In this document: in pieces, positions 1 through 11,400 of the stretch
Numbering within the stretch: position 1 is the first letter of the stretch
Layout of the letters: every line of letters starts with the position of its first letter
NCBI RefSeq assembly: GCF_020268605.1
Contig: NZ_CP084222.1
Span: forward strand, 868,001 to 932,000
Reading direction: 5' to 3'
DNA length: 64,000 nucleotides
Source: Arsenophonus apicola
GTDB lineage: Bacteria > Pseudomonadota > Gammaproteobacteria > Enterobacterales > Enterobacteriaceae
Made by a program: the position numbers and the translations under genes
Notes under the pieces: model-generated
Told to the model about the DNA's origin: nothing
Databases searched by the model: none
What the model saw: the letters and a program-made list of their open reading frames with translations, nothing else

Positions 1-120
1 ACTAAAGTTATATACCGCAATATTCTAATCCTGTTCATTATGCTTAAAAATTTATTTTTTTATTGCGTTGGCTATGAATAATATAAAACAAACCAGCAAG
101 CTAAATAAATTCTACTTTCA

Positions 121-1959
121 TCAAACTAAACGCTCAGTCAAACCACTGCGCCGCTCTGTCGGCGTCACTAGCGCTTTAGCAAAAACATGACGATCAGCAT
201 AAATCGTCAGCTGATTTTTCGCTCGTGTAATTGCCGTATAAATAAGCTCTTTACTAAGAATAGGTGTAAAAATTGGTGGTAAAACCAATGCGGCATGTTC
301 AAATTCTGACCCTTGAGATTTATGTACAGTTATCACAAAGGCAGTTTCATGCTGAGGTAAACGACTGGGTTGTATTCTTTTAACCACCCCATTTGGCAAC
401 TGAAAATAAGCTTTTAAACCCTGTTGTCCATCGCGTAGCATGATACCAATATCCCCATTAAATAAACCAAGAGGACGATCATTTTTAGTGATCATGATTG
501 GGCGGCCTTCATAGTTTTTATTCCAGCTATACGCTGAACGTCGAATACTTGCCTGACGATGCAAAAGCTGTTCTAACTTGTCATTTAGCCCTATAACCCC
601 GTATGGTCCCTCCCTTAGAGCAGCTAATAAGCGATAACGATTAAAAGCAGTCAGGATCTCTTCAGGATCGCGACCCGCTTTTATCATATCCAGATAATAA
701 CGGTAGCATGCAGTAGCATCAGAAATTAATTTGCCATATCTCACAGGCGAATCAATTGAGTGAAAAGCAATATCCGCACTTGGCTGTGTTAATAGCTGCT
801 CAACATATTTGATATTAGCTTGGTTAATTGCCGTAGCCAGTCGACCAATTCCTGATTGTGCATCAAAACGATAGCTCTTTCGTAATAAGCAAATCCGATC
901 TTTAACATCTGGTCCTTCGTTCGATATAAAATCAGATAAATCACAGTCAGTGATTTTAGTCAGTTGTGCTGCTCTTGTACGACTATATCCGCATTCGGAA
1001 AAACGACAAAGATCACCGAGAACAGCACCCGCTTCAACCGAAGCTAATTGATCTCTGTCACCTAACAAAATAACACGTGCGTGGTGAGGCAGGGCTTCAA
1101 TCAATCTGGCCATCATAGGCAAATCAATCATCGATGCTTCATCAACTATTAATACGTCTAATAACAGTGGATTGTCTTTATGATAACGTAATAACTGGCT
1201 ATCTGGTTGAGCACCTAATAAACGATGAATAGTCTGCGCTTGTTCGGGAATAACCGCTTGCTCAGTTGCAGATAAATTCAGTTTTAATAATGCATTATTT
1301 AATGATTCAGTTAATCGTGCAGCCGCTTTTCCTGTCGGTGCTGCTAACTGAATGATTAACTTTTCATGACTTAATTTGACTAAAGTGGCTAATAAACGTG
1401 CTACTGTCGTTGTTTTACCAGTACCTGGCCCACCAGAAATAACAGCAATCCGACTGGTTACTGCAACTGCCACAGCTATTTTTTGCCAATCTTGTGTGTT
1501 CGAGGGCGTAAAAAAATGCGTTAAAATAGTTGCTAGCCGCTGTTCATCAACGGTTTCTAACACATGACGAGAAAAAAAGTCAGCCACTAATCCTTCATCA
1601 GCCCACATCCGCTGAAAATAGAGTTTGTTATCTGATAACACTAATGGCTTAGCTGTGGGTTGCTGAGCATCACAAACAGCATTACATTGTTTAAGCTCAG
1701 CATAGATCCTGCTACTATCAGGCGTTCCCGCCATTTCCCATAGGGCAAAAGCCATTTCAACCTGCCTACCTTCAAATAAATAGAGTGGTTGGAGCTTATC
1801 AATAAACAAACAAACATGCCCTGCTCGAGTTTCAGCGCTCAATAATGCAAATATCAATAATAATAACGGGTTTTCATTTTCCACTAACCGAATAGCAAGC
1901 TGTACGTCTAAAGAATTAAACAAATTAAGCTCAGCAGCTCGCTTTAGTAAAGTTATCAT
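121..1959 (-). CDS. recD: RecBCD subunit RecD, 5'-3' helicase
   Basis: RecD is the fast 5'-3' motor of the RecBCD helicase-nuclease that resects double-strand breaks and loads RecA at Chi. The 612-residue product has all superfamily 1B helicase motifs: Walker A GGPGTGKT at about 176-183, DEAS at about 273-276, the GDRDQL motif III, and the C-terminal VHKSQGSEF and YTAITRAK motifs. Length matches the family (E. coli about 608). The ATG overlaps the recB stop as ATGA, so translation is probably coupled. It is the last gene of the recC-ptrA-recB-recD run, and only A/T-rich spacer lies beyond it to the window edge. Confidence 0.97.
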   Translation of the reverse strand: MITLLKRAAELNLFNSLDVQLAIRLVENENPLLLLIFALLSAETRAGHVCLFIDKLQPLYLFEGRQVEMAFALWEMAGTPDSSRIYAELKQCNAVCDAQQPTAKPLVLSDNKLYFQRMWADEGLVADFFSRHVLETVDEQRLATILTHFFTPSNTQDWQKIAVAVAVTSRIAVISGGPGTGKTTTVARLLATLVKLSHEKLIIQLAAPTGKAAARLTESLNNALLKLNLSATEQAVIPEQAQTIHRLLGAQPDSQLLRYHKDNPLLLDVLIVDEASMIDLPMMARLIEALPHHARVILLGDRDQLASVEAGAVLGDLCRFSECGYSRTRAAQLTKITDCDLSDFISNEGPDVKDRICLLRKSYRFDAQSGIGRLATAINQANIKYVEQLLTQPSADIAFHSIDSPVRYGKLISDATACYRYYLDMIKAGRDPEEILTAFNRYRLLAALREGPYGVIGLNDKLEQLLHRQASIRRSAYSWNKNYEGRPIMITKNDRPLGLFNGDIGIMLRDGQQGLKAYFQLPNGVVKRIQPSRLPQHETAFVITVHKSQGSEFEHAALVLPPIFTPILSKELIYTAITRAKNQLTIYADRHVFAKALVTPTERRSGLTERLV

Positions 1960-4900
1960 CCTTCTTCACCTCGATTAGTTGCATTAAATAGCTCATCCAA
2001 GCCATTAATTAACTCATAAGCAGGAATTGTATGATAAATACCATAACCAAGGTTATTAATATCAACCCCTCGCAAAAAAAGGTAAATAACACCACCAAAA
2101 TGGTTTTGATAATCATAACCAGGCAAACGATTTCGTAAATAACGATGCAAAGCTAATGTATAAAGCTGATACTGTAAATCATATCTATGATCAATCATCG
2201 AGCTCTGTATTGCCTGCTGACTATATGCCAGACTATTTTCTCCTAACCAATTTGATTTATAATCAAGCAGATAAAATTTGTCTTGCCAGCAGAAAACTAA
2301 ATCAATATAACCTTTTAAAACACCTGTTACTGGCTCAAACCTAAGTGGTGGACAACGTTGGGATAAGACATCATATTGATGGGCCAATCTGTCTAATTCA
2401 GATGGCGATAATAATTTTTCTATTGGTAAATGAAATTGCATTTCATTTAATTGATACTCAGGTGTGATCTTTGACAAACTGAAATTATTTTTAAGTAATG
2501 GAGTGTCAAAAATATTTATTAGCCACATTTTTAGCAAAGGTGCCCAATCAACAGAAAAACCGGCTTGTGCTAATTTTTCAGCTAACCAAGACTCTTGCGG
2601 ATGTTGATTAAATGGCAATAATTCCAACAAGGAGTGTAAAAAAGTTCCTGCTGTGGCGCCCTTAGGAAAGGTATGAACACTTCTATCTGCTATTTCACCT
2701 TGAACCAACAAATCGTCACCTTGCGCATCAGCGTCCATTTTAGGTGCCAAAGCTTGGATAGCAATCTCAATATTTACATCACTAGCAGTAAACTTATCAG
2801 ATAAAGAATATATATCATGATAAGTTAATCCTGAGTAGCTAGTAACTCGCCAGCTATTTTGGATCTGACCTGTAAAATTTCGCGCCAATAACTTCACAGG
2901 TTTATTTTCTTTAGGATACCAAGGCGATAGGTTAATATCACTAATGGCTGTGATACTAATATTTTCACTAGCTAATGCGCCTAAAGCATCGCGTAAAAGA
3001 GCGGCATTGCCTTGTTGGCCGTTTTGTAATAAGTAACCTAATGCGCTTTGATGTAAATCAGTGTCACCACTTTCCCTACTCACGCGACCTTTTATTAAAG
3101 GGGCAATACCAACACTACAATGAAATTTTGAGCGCGTTAGTGCAACATATAACAACCGCAAATCTTCTGCTAAACGTTCTTCATTAGCCAGCCTAATGCT
3201 CTCTTCTTGTTGTGTCAGATCAAGACATGTTTGAAAATTATCACGATCATGAAAAGTGGCCAATTTTTGCTGAGAGAATTGACAAGCAAAGGGTAGCCAA
3301 ACAATCGGGAATTCTAAACCTTTAGATTTATGGATGGTACTAATACTAACTAAGTGCTTATCACTCTCTAAACGTATCTGCTGGTTTTCTAATAAAGCAT
3401 CCGGTTGGTCTATCTGCCGTGCTAACCAGCGGACTAGAGCATGCACACTATCAAGTTGTAATTCAGCCTCTTGCAACAATTCACTAAGATGCATCACATC
3501 CATCAAGCGCCGTTCACCCTCTATATTATCCATTAGCAGGTTTTCAGCAATTCGGTGGTTAACCATAATAGCTCGTAATATAGGCAAAATACCATGTCGC
3601 TGCCAAAGCAATAAATAATTGGCAAACTCTTCAACCCGTATTTCCCACTGATTTTCATCCTGGTTTAATTGTTCAATATCTTGTGCATTTAGCCCGATTA
3701 AACGGGTAGCCAATGCACAACGTAGCGTGCGTTCCTTTTCAGGTGAGAGCACGGCTTGTAATAACCATAATAAATCGCGCGCTTCATCAGTAGCAAAAAC
3801 GCTTTCTTGATTAGAAAGAAAAACTGACGAAATATTAAATTTACTTAACGCTTCTCGTATTATTACTGCTTCACGACGGCTTCTGACTAACACCATAATA
3901 TCGGCAGCCGTTACCGGCTGTTTTACATTATCTCGATACAGCCAGCTTGTCCCATTCTCGCCCCCTTTAAGCCAATCACATATCTGACTAGCACACTGGT
4001 GGGCCATCGTTTGCTGATAATCCAAAGTTGAAACATTTTCTTTGTCTAAATAACAAAAATTTAATGCTGATAGTTTTTCTGTTTTATGAATAAACGCTAA
4101 ATGCTGATTCGCAGGGGCTGGATTAACGGCATTAAACGGTATTTGCTCAAATACAAACGGCTTTGCTACCCGACTAAATAATTGATTAACTGCCGCAATC
4201 ATATTTGGTGAAGAGCGCCAATTGGTATCAAGGGTATAGTGTGATTCAATCTGATCCTTAGCTTTAAGATAAGTAAAAATATCCGCACCACGAAAAGCAT
4301 AAATAGCTTGTTTAGGATCACCAATAAATAATAGACAACAATGATTATGCCCTTGATAAATACGCTGAAAAATTCGATATTGTTGCGGATCCGTATCTTG
4401 AAACTCATCGACCATAACAACTGGGTAGCGATTACGAATCGCGTTAGCTAATCGCTCTCCACCTTCGGCCTGCAATGCCTGATCTAAATAACTTAATAAA
4501 TCATCAAATCCAATTTCTCCACGCCGTTTTTTCTCTTGAACAATCGTTTGCCGAATGTTGATAATTGCTTTTGAAATAATAAGATCACGTAATGTAAGTG
4601 ATTGTTGCAATAAATTATCAATAGCAAGAAAAACCTCATGTTCTGGTACATTACCCGTTGGTGTCTTATCTAGCAGTTCAGATTGGGAAAAGCGAGCCAG
4701 TTCTTTCGGTGTTTTATAATCTACGGTCGCTGACTGTGCCCAGCTATTGACCGTGGCTAACCAAACCGGTAAATTACGGCGACTATAGCTACGTTTATTT
4801 ACAGCGGAATTACTAATTAAATCAAGGAAACTGGCCGAATTTATAAGCCACTGCTCTTTTACTATTTTTATCGTATCAATTAGCGTTTTATGACGCTGTT

Positions 4901-5573
4901 TTATTGATTGAGCTTCAATGGGTTGGTTGATAAAGGCTGGAATATCTCCTTGTAAATAAGGCTTTATTTCAGCTAACAGTGTTTCTGGATCACTCCATTC
5001 GTCAACAATAACCTTTGATATAGAATAATCCAATGGATAGCAGTTACAGCGCCAAAAATCAGCACAAGCCTGTTGCTGTAAGGTATGTTCGTCTTTTATT
5101 ATTGATTGCTCAAATAGCATGCCTGACTCAAAAGCATTATGCACCAACATGCGTTGACAGAAACCATGGATGGTATAAATCGCTGCTTCATCCATTTGAC
5201 GTTCAGCAGCAAGTAACCATTGAGCGGCCACATTTTTATCTGCAATAGAAGATAGTAAGGTTCGATATATTGAATTTTCATCAAAACCAATACCATCTCT
5301 AATACAAGCCATTCTCATCTGATGAATATTGTGGCGAATACGTGATCGTAACTCATCGGTTGCCGCTTCTGTAAAAGTTACCACTAAAATCTCTTCTACA
5401 CTTAATGGACGAGAAAATGCATTTTTTTGCCCAACACCCAATAATAATCGCAAATAGAGTAAAGCTATCGTATGGGTTTTTCCTGTTCCTGCTGAAGCTT
5501 CTATCAGCCGTTGACCATAAAGAGGCAAACGATAAGGATCCAGTTGATAAGCTTGTATTCTCCTATTCCTCAC
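1956..5573 (-). CDS. recB: RecBCD subunit RecB, 3'-5' helicase and nuclease
   Basis: RecB supplies the 3'-5' helicase and the only nuclease site of RecBCD. The 1205-residue protein opens with a UvrD-type motor: Walker A EASAGTGKT at about 25-33 and DEFQDTD at about 389-395. It ends with the nuclease domain, where a GYIDLVF stretch is followed by LLDYKSNWLG, the Asp...Asp-Tyr-Lys signature of RecB nucleases. The start codon is GTG (5571-5573), overlapping the ptrA TGA as GTGA; no in-frame ATG fits the family N-terminus before the Walker A motif. Its stop overlaps the recD ATG. It looks complete and functional. Confidence 0.97.
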   Translation of the reverse strand: MRNRRIQAYQLDPYRLPLYGQRLIEASAGTGKTHTIALLYLRLLLGVGQKNAFSRPLSVEEILVVTFTEAATDELRSRIRHNIHQMRMACIRDGIGFDENSIYRTLLSSIADKNVAAQWLLAAERQMDEAAIYTIHGFCQRMLVHNAFESGMLFEQSIIKDEHTLQQQACADFWRCNCYPLDYSISKVIVDEWSDPETLLAEIKPYLQGDIPAFINQPIEAQSIKQRHKTLIDTIKIVKEQWLINSASFLDLISNSAVNKRSYSRRNLPVWLATVNSWAQSATVDYKTPKELARFSQSELLDKTPTGNVPEHEVFLAIDNLLQQSLTLRDLIISKAIINIRQTIVQEKKRRGEIGFDDLLSYLDQALQAEGGERLANAIRNRYPVVMVDEFQDTDPQQYRIFQRIYQGHNHCCLLFIGDPKQAIYAFRGADIFTYLKAKDQIESHYTLDTNWRSSPNMIAAVNQLFSRVAKPFVFEQIPFNAVNPAPANQHLAFIHKTEKLSALNFCYLDKENVSTLDYQQTMAHQCASQICDWLKGGENGTSWLYRDNVKQPVTAADIMVLVRSRREAVIIREALSKFNISSVFLSNQESVFATDEARDLLWLLQAVLSPEKERTLRCALATRLIGLNAQDIEQLNQDENQWEIRVEEFANYLLLWQRHGILPILRAIMVNHRIAENLLMDNIEGERRLMDVMHLSELLQEAELQLDSVHALVRWLARQIDQPDALLENQQIRLESDKHLVSISTIHKSKGLEFPIVWLPFACQFSQQKLATFHDRDNFQTCLDLTQQEESIRLANEERLAEDLRLLYVALTRSKFHCSVGIAPLIKGRVSRESGDTDLHQSALGYLLQNGQQGNAALLRDALGALASENISITAISDINLSPWYPKENKPVKLLARNFTGQIQNSWRVTSYSGLTYHDIYSLSDKFTASDVNIEIAIQALAPKMDADAQGDDLLVQGEIADRSVHTFPKGATAGTFLHSLLELLPFNQHPQESWLAEKLAQAGFSVDWAPLLKMWLINIFDTPLLKNNFSLSKITPEYQLNEMQFHLPIEKLLSPSELDRLAHQYDVLSQRCPPLRFEPVTGVLKGYIDLVFCWQDKFYLLDYKSNWLGENSLAYSQQAIQSSMIDHRYDLQYQLYTLALHRYLRNRLPGYDYQNHFGGVIYLFLRGVDINNLGYGIYHTIPAYELINGLDELFNATNRGEEG

Positions 5574-8464
5574 TTAGCATCTACCTCAATTGGCAAAATC
5601 TTTTGTAATTCAGACGCCGTGGGATAAGTTATCCAATCTTTTAATTGAGCATAACCCTCTTTATTAACACCTTTGGCTATAATTTGTGAAACAAAAGCTA
5701 AACCTTTTTGTTGCAAGATGGCATTATTATAAAAAGTTACTAAATCCTGTTGTGTAACTGTTTTCAACATTTTGATTATTTTTTCTCTGCTATCAAAAGC
5801 AAAATTATTCCTCGCAAAATCGGGTAAAAAACGATCTATCTCTTCATAAAAAGTTTGCGGAGGCTGTTCCATTTCCGTCAATAGTGCCTTTTTATATTGC
5901 TCAAAATCTTTTTTTTGCAACGCATTTAATTTTTTAAAGGCTAATTGATAAAAATTTTGATAACGTCCATTCAAATAGGCGGGAGTTTTATTATTGCTTT
6001 GTAATAAAAAACCTAATCCCCATTGCTCACCAAAATTAGTATTAAAGGCAAATACAGCATAGCCCAATTGCTCTTGCGTCCTCAGTTGTTCAAAAAACCA
6101 AGGATGCAAAATATTGGCCAAAATATTTGATAATACAAATCCACTATAACGGTCATATCCTGTCGGAATAAATATTTCTGCTAACGCATTATCCGTACTA
6201 TTTGCTTGATGTTGAAAATTTACTTTATGCTGTTTATCTACAACAATAATATCTCCTCTCCACCAATTTTTACCTTTATTATTTAATAAATGATAAATGG
6301 ACTTAATAATATCAATCCCTTGCTTCTGTGTTAGATTGCCAAAAACAATTGCTTGTAGGGCTGCATTTGCAATAGTATCTTGACGGTAGTTTAAGATGTC
6401 ATTTGCTGTAATCGTTTCTAAGGCCTTTAAGCGCTGTCCTTGCTCAAAATAAGGTACATTTTCTAAACGTTGTTTTGGCTGCATTGCCAACTCAAAGTCT
6501 TTAAGGTTATTAGTAACTTCAAGCTGTTCTCTATACCATGATTTTGCTTGCGCAACTTCGTCAGCAGAAACTGTAAAGGTAAGAAATTCCTTGATCATTT
6601 TTGTTGTCAATTCAGCTAGATGTTGAGTATAACCACTCGTTTTCAATTGCAACCCTAAATTTGAGGAAACCACAAGCTCCATTCCAGCGACCGACGCTTG
6701 GTAACTTAATTGAGACAATTTCAAAGTGGCTAAGTATTCTAATAACGCTGCACTAACTTGAGATTTAGCCGTTTTATTGCTCTGCTCATTACGTAAATCT
6801 AAAGCGATACCCCCTTTAGGTTCATCAGCGAAATATTGACTTGGCATATAAACTATCCGCACATTTCCTTGCTCATATACTAATTCAGGATGCTGATAAT
6901 GACGGGAACGTTTAATTAAAGAAAAATCATTAGCAATATAAGGGTTCAATTCAGGTAACGAAAAATGGATTGTTTTTTTTAACTCAGCCCAGCGCTGATA
7001 TTGCTGGCTGTTAATTTTATCAACTTGATAAGGCGCATTGAGAAAATAGGCTTCTTTATTATGGGGTTCATTTGGTGCAATAAACCAAATTCTAGCATTC
7101 TTGGCAGTTAATTGTGCTAAACGGCTACTTATTGCTTTAGGATCAAAACGATCAGCAATGTAATTGGCATCAAGCACATGGGCGATTGGCACATTCAACA
7201 TTTGATTAGATAGTTGTTGAATATAATTCATATCACGCACAATGGAATCATGTTGAAAAGAAAGTTTTAAAACATTAGCGATCTCGTTAAAATAATTGTT
7301 CTTAATACCTTTCTCTTTTAATAAATCAATATAAGAAAATATTGCTGCAATAATCTTATCTCTATTTTCCAATCCCTTATCTGTCAATAAAACATTAATC
7401 GAAAAAATGCCGTTATTACGATCAACATTGGGTGCCACGTCTACATTAATTTCTTCAGCAAGTCCATCTTTTAGCAACCAATCAGCAAGGGTATTATGAC
7501 TGCGGTTTCCTATTAAATAACCAATATATTCGTCAGTCTTACTACGAAATTCAGTTATATTATTTGCAATACTAAATTCCAGTTGTAAAGCTTTTTTAGG
7601 TTGTGCTGGCACATAATGAATAATTATTCCTTTTTCTTTATCGGTTATAGCAGGTACTGTTATCTCTGGAACAATAACCTTTCGATCCGGAATGCGGCCG
7701 AAAGTTTCAACTGCAATTTTAGCTAATTGATTTAATGATTGATTGCCATACAAAATACCTTTCATCAAATTAGCCGAATAAAAGCGATAATAAAAATTCT
7801 TGAGCTCAGTCTGTAAACGACTACCTGGTTTATCACTTAACGTTTCTAAATTTCCACCAGAAAAACGTGAATTAGGATGAGCCGGATTAAGTGTCTCAGA
7901 ACGAACCTGCCATAATCGCATTTCATCACGAGCTCGTGCCATTGTTAATTCTGCATTAACAGCATTACGTTCTCGAGCCGCATTTTTTGGATCAAGCAAT
8001 GGCTCAGCTAGTGCGCTTGCCAAGCGATCTGTGGCAGCTCTTAAAGCACCATTTTCAACCTCTAAGTAGTAAGCCGTAAGATTTGCAGTCGTACTAGCAT
8101 TATGACTGCCGCCATGTTTTTGCAAAAACTCTGATATTGCACTTGGTTCAGGATAGCGTTTAGACCCCATCAATACCATATGTTCAAGATAATGCGCCAA
8201 ACCAAGTTGTTGATCCGGACTTTCCATTGTACCTACTGGTAAAGTGATTGCAGCTAATGATTTACTGGCCTTCGGATCAGACACCAACAATACAATCATA
8301 TTGTTAGCAAGTTTTATTGCCTGATACCCTCGAGTATCTTTTTCACTTTTATTTATCTTATCAGGCAAAACTTGCCAATTCTGCTTAGCAAAGCTTACGG
8401 TACCAAATAATAATAAGAGCACGACTATCATGTTTTTCATAACAACCCTTGTCATTTTAAGCAT
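5570..8464 (-). CDS. ptrA: Protease III (pitrilysin), periplasmic M16 metalloprotease
   Basis: A zinc metallopeptidase of the M16 (insulinase/pitrilysin) family that degrades small peptides in the periplasm. The 964-residue protein begins with a basic stretch and hydrophobic core ending near SFA, a plausible signal peptide. The inverted zinc motif HYLEH is at about 91-95, and the third ligand is probably the Glu of NAVNAELTMA, roughly 75 residues on. Length matches E. coli (962). The ATG at 8464 has a GAGGG ribosome site 9 bases upstream, which supports it over the internal Met at residue 4. It sits between recC (17-base gap) and recB (4-base overlap), the usual enterobacterial position. Confidence 0.96.
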   Translation of the reverse strand: MLKMTRVVMKNMIVVLLLLFGTVSFAKQNWQVLPDKINKSEKDTRGYQAIKLANNMIVLLVSDPKASKSLAAITLPVGTMESPDQQLGLAHYLEHMVLMGSKRYPEPSAISEFLQKHGGSHNASTTANLTAYYLEVENGALRAATDRLASALAEPLLDPKNAARERNAVNAELTMARARDEMRLWQVRSETLNPAHPNSRFSGGNLETLSDKPGSRLQTELKNFYYRFYSANLMKGILYGNQSLNQLAKIAVETFGRIPDRKVIVPEITVPAITDKEKGIIIHYVPAQPKKALQLEFSIANNITEFRSKTDEYIGYLIGNRSHNTLADWLLKDGLAEEINVDVAPNVDRNNGIFSINVLLTDKGLENRDKIIAAIFSYIDLLKEKGIKNNYFNEIANVLKLSFQHDSIVRDMNYIQQLSNQMLNVPIAHVLDANYIADRFDPKAISSRLAQLTAKNARIWFIAPNEPHNKEAYFLNAPYQVDKINSQQYQRWAELKKTIHFSLPELNPYIANDFSLIKRSRHYQHPELVYEQGNVRIVYMPSQYFADEPKGGIALDLRNEQSNKTAKSQVSAALLEYLATLKLSQLSYQASVAGMELVVSSNLGLQLKTSGYTQHLAELTTKMIKEFLTFTVSADEVAQAKSWYREQLEVTNNLKDFELAMQPKQRLENVPYFEQGQRLKALETITANDILNYRQDTIANAALQAIVFGNLTQKQGIDIIKSIYHLLNNKGKNWWRGDIIVVDKQHKVNFQHQANSTDNALAEIFIPTGYDRYSGFVLSNILANILHPWFFEQLRTQEQLGYAVFAFNTNFGEQWGLGFLLQSNNKTPAYLNGRYQNFYQLAFKKLNALQKKDFEQYKKALLTEMEQPPQTFYEEIDRFLPDFARNNFAFDSREKIIKMLKTVTQQDLVTFYNNAILQQKGLAFVSQIIAKGVNKEGYAQLKDWITYPTASELQKILPIEVDAK

Positions 8465-8481
8465 CTTATTACACCCTCTTT

Positions 8482-11400
8482 CTATTTTTTTCTAAAAATT
8501 GCCATTGGCAATAAGTAAGTACGTGCCTTTTTTTGTATTATTTTAAGCAAATTGTTATCTATTTTACTGAAAGCCCGGCCAATATAGCTATCTTCTATCT
8601 CGCCTGGCTGATTATATGTGCCTTGTAAAGATTGGATAAATTGCATTTTTGCTTTTTGCAAAACAGCATCAGACTCAAAATCAAATTGATCACTCTTTTT
8701 GTTATAGCATGACATTAACCAATTCCAGCCACTTTTATTAAAAAGTGGCAATGGCGAGTTCATTCCCTCTTGATAACCATTAATAAGCTGTTGTAAATAT
8801 ATTTTCGCCTGATATTTATCCACTGGTACAAAACACCATTCACTATTATCTCTCCCCCAATAGTAACTTTCACCAGCTCTAACCGTTAAACAAAAAATTA
8901 AATGTTCTATCCATAGTGATAAACCATCATTAATCGTTAAATTTGCAGGACGATAACGAATAATACCGTTTTGCTGAATATTTCGTAATTGTCCGACCAA
9001 GCGAGCATTGTCAAAAGGTTCAACGAATAGTTTGTTAAAACATTCATGACAATTTATCTTTACTTTATCTGCTAATGGCTGCATATCTTGGATCTGTTTT
9101 TCCCAATAAATTTGACCAAAATGTTCTGCCGGTAATCCACCCGTTGCTCGTAAAGTCGCGAACAGCTCCTCCAGTGACGCTTCATAAATCATAGCGTTAA
9201 GTAAGCGCTCATTAAATTTATAGCGTTGCAAATTATTTACAATAAAGGGCTCATTCTCCGGTAATTGTACTTCTTCATTAAAAAAATTAACTTTTAACCT
9301 TTGTTGAAAAAAAGCTCGGATCGGGTGGCGATAAAAAGAGAGTAACTGCTCTAATAATATTTCATTTTCATGTTCTAGCATTGGCGCCAACTGCGTACAG
9401 AATTCAGTCGGTGGATTACCTTGTTTTTTTGCGGCTGCTAACCATTCGGTGGCATAACTCTGATGAATGCTATTAGGTACATAATTCTCTGTCGCAAAAG
9501 GTACTCGAGTGTGCTTAGTAACTAAATGTTCTTTTACTCTGTCAGCACTATCATCAACATTTAATTGTTCATCGCCCTCTAAACAAAAACTTTGGCTGAT
9601 ATAATCCAGTAATTCATTTACTAGCACTGAGGGATTCTGTGGTTGATTGTCACGCATCGCATGGCCAATATAGCTAAGATAAAATAGTTGAGAAGCGGAA
9701 TTTAAAGCCTCCAAAAAGAGATAACGATCATCATCTCGACGCTTTCTGTCACCTCGTTGTGGCTGTTCAGCCATTAAATCAAATCCTAATGGCGGTATAG
9801 AACGTGGATATATCCGATCGTTCATACCTAATAAACACACAACTTTAAAAGGGATAGAACGCATTGGCATTAGAGTACAAAAATTAATTGCACCAGCAAG
9901 AAAACGTTGACTAATCTTTTCATCATCAAAACATGCGACTAGCTCATCACGAATAAGCGATAGAGGAACCCTATCTTCATATTTTGTCACTATTCCAGTC
10001 TCAATAGTTTTCTGCCATTGTTGAAGTATAAAAATGAATATCGATTCAATTTGTTCATCAGTCTCAAAAAAAGCATCTAACAGACATTGACATAATGGCA
10101 ACCATTCTGACAGTTTCCTTTCCTGATTAAGGATACTTCTCCAGTTGGTTAATGAATCAATAAATGTGGCAAGCTGCCCCGCTAATTGTGCGGCCAAACC
10201 TGTACATTCATCATAAGGCAAAATTTTATTCCAAGTCCCTACATGACTATCCATCGCATAGCCAAGCAGCATTCTATTTAAACCAAAGGCCCATGTATTC
10301 TGACCTGTTACCGGTAACTCCAACATTGCAATATTTTCATCATTAAGCCCCCAGCGTATACCTGATTCGTTGATCCATCGACGCAATAAAAGTAATTCAT
10401 CATCATAGATAGAAAATCGTCGAGCCAGGGCAGGTACTTCCAACAATGCTAATACTTGCTCTGTCGTAAAACGACTTTGGGGTAAATCAAGTAATGAAAT
10501 AAAAGCTTGTAAAATAGGATGCACCTGCCGAGCTTTTCGATCTGAGATAGAAAAAGGGAGCTGACGTTCAGTTGATACATGACTAAACACAGCCTGAATA
10601 TAAGGTGCATAACTGTCAATATCCGCCACCATCACAATGATATCTTTGGGGGTTAGGGTTGCATCTTCCTCAAATAGACGTAACAAATAATCTTGCAGTA
10701 CTTCTACTTCACGCTGTGGGCTATGGCATGAATGAAATGTCAGTGATTTATCCTGTTTGCTTAATTGCCTTTTTAAAAAACTATTATTGTAACTTGCTTC
10801 GGTTAAACCCAGTTGAGCATGATCTTCTAAATCCAAAATATCTCTTTGAACCTGGTGCAATAAACTATCACATGGTAAATCTACAAAGGCAGCAATTTCA
10901 TTCGATTGCTCCAATTGAGAAAGAAAATAGAGATTGTCACGTCCTAACTTGCCCCAAGAAGCTAAAAGTGGATTAGTCAGAAATTGTTCACCTTGTTGAT
11001 TAAATAAAGTATCAGATGAACCTTCTCTCTTAAAACGCATAATTTCATGTTGATCACGATAATCCTTTAACTTACGCCGCTCAAGTTTTGCCAAAAAAGC
11101 ATAGCTCTGAATATCTCCCCAATAATAACGACATGGGTTAGTAAACATTAAATGAATATCTATATGTTGGCCGAGGGCATTTAATGCCTGCAAATAGACG
11201 GGGGGTAATGCAGCAATACCACAGATAAATACGCGTTTTGGCAAGGTAATATGTGAAGGCACATTAACCTGCAAACTTTGTATAAATTGTTGATAGAGAT
11301 TTGCGCGATGCCATTTAGGTTGATTAAGTTTTTCAGTATACTCAATTAATGCTAACCAAAGGCGTTTTTGCCATTGCTGATTATCACTTAATCCCTCAAT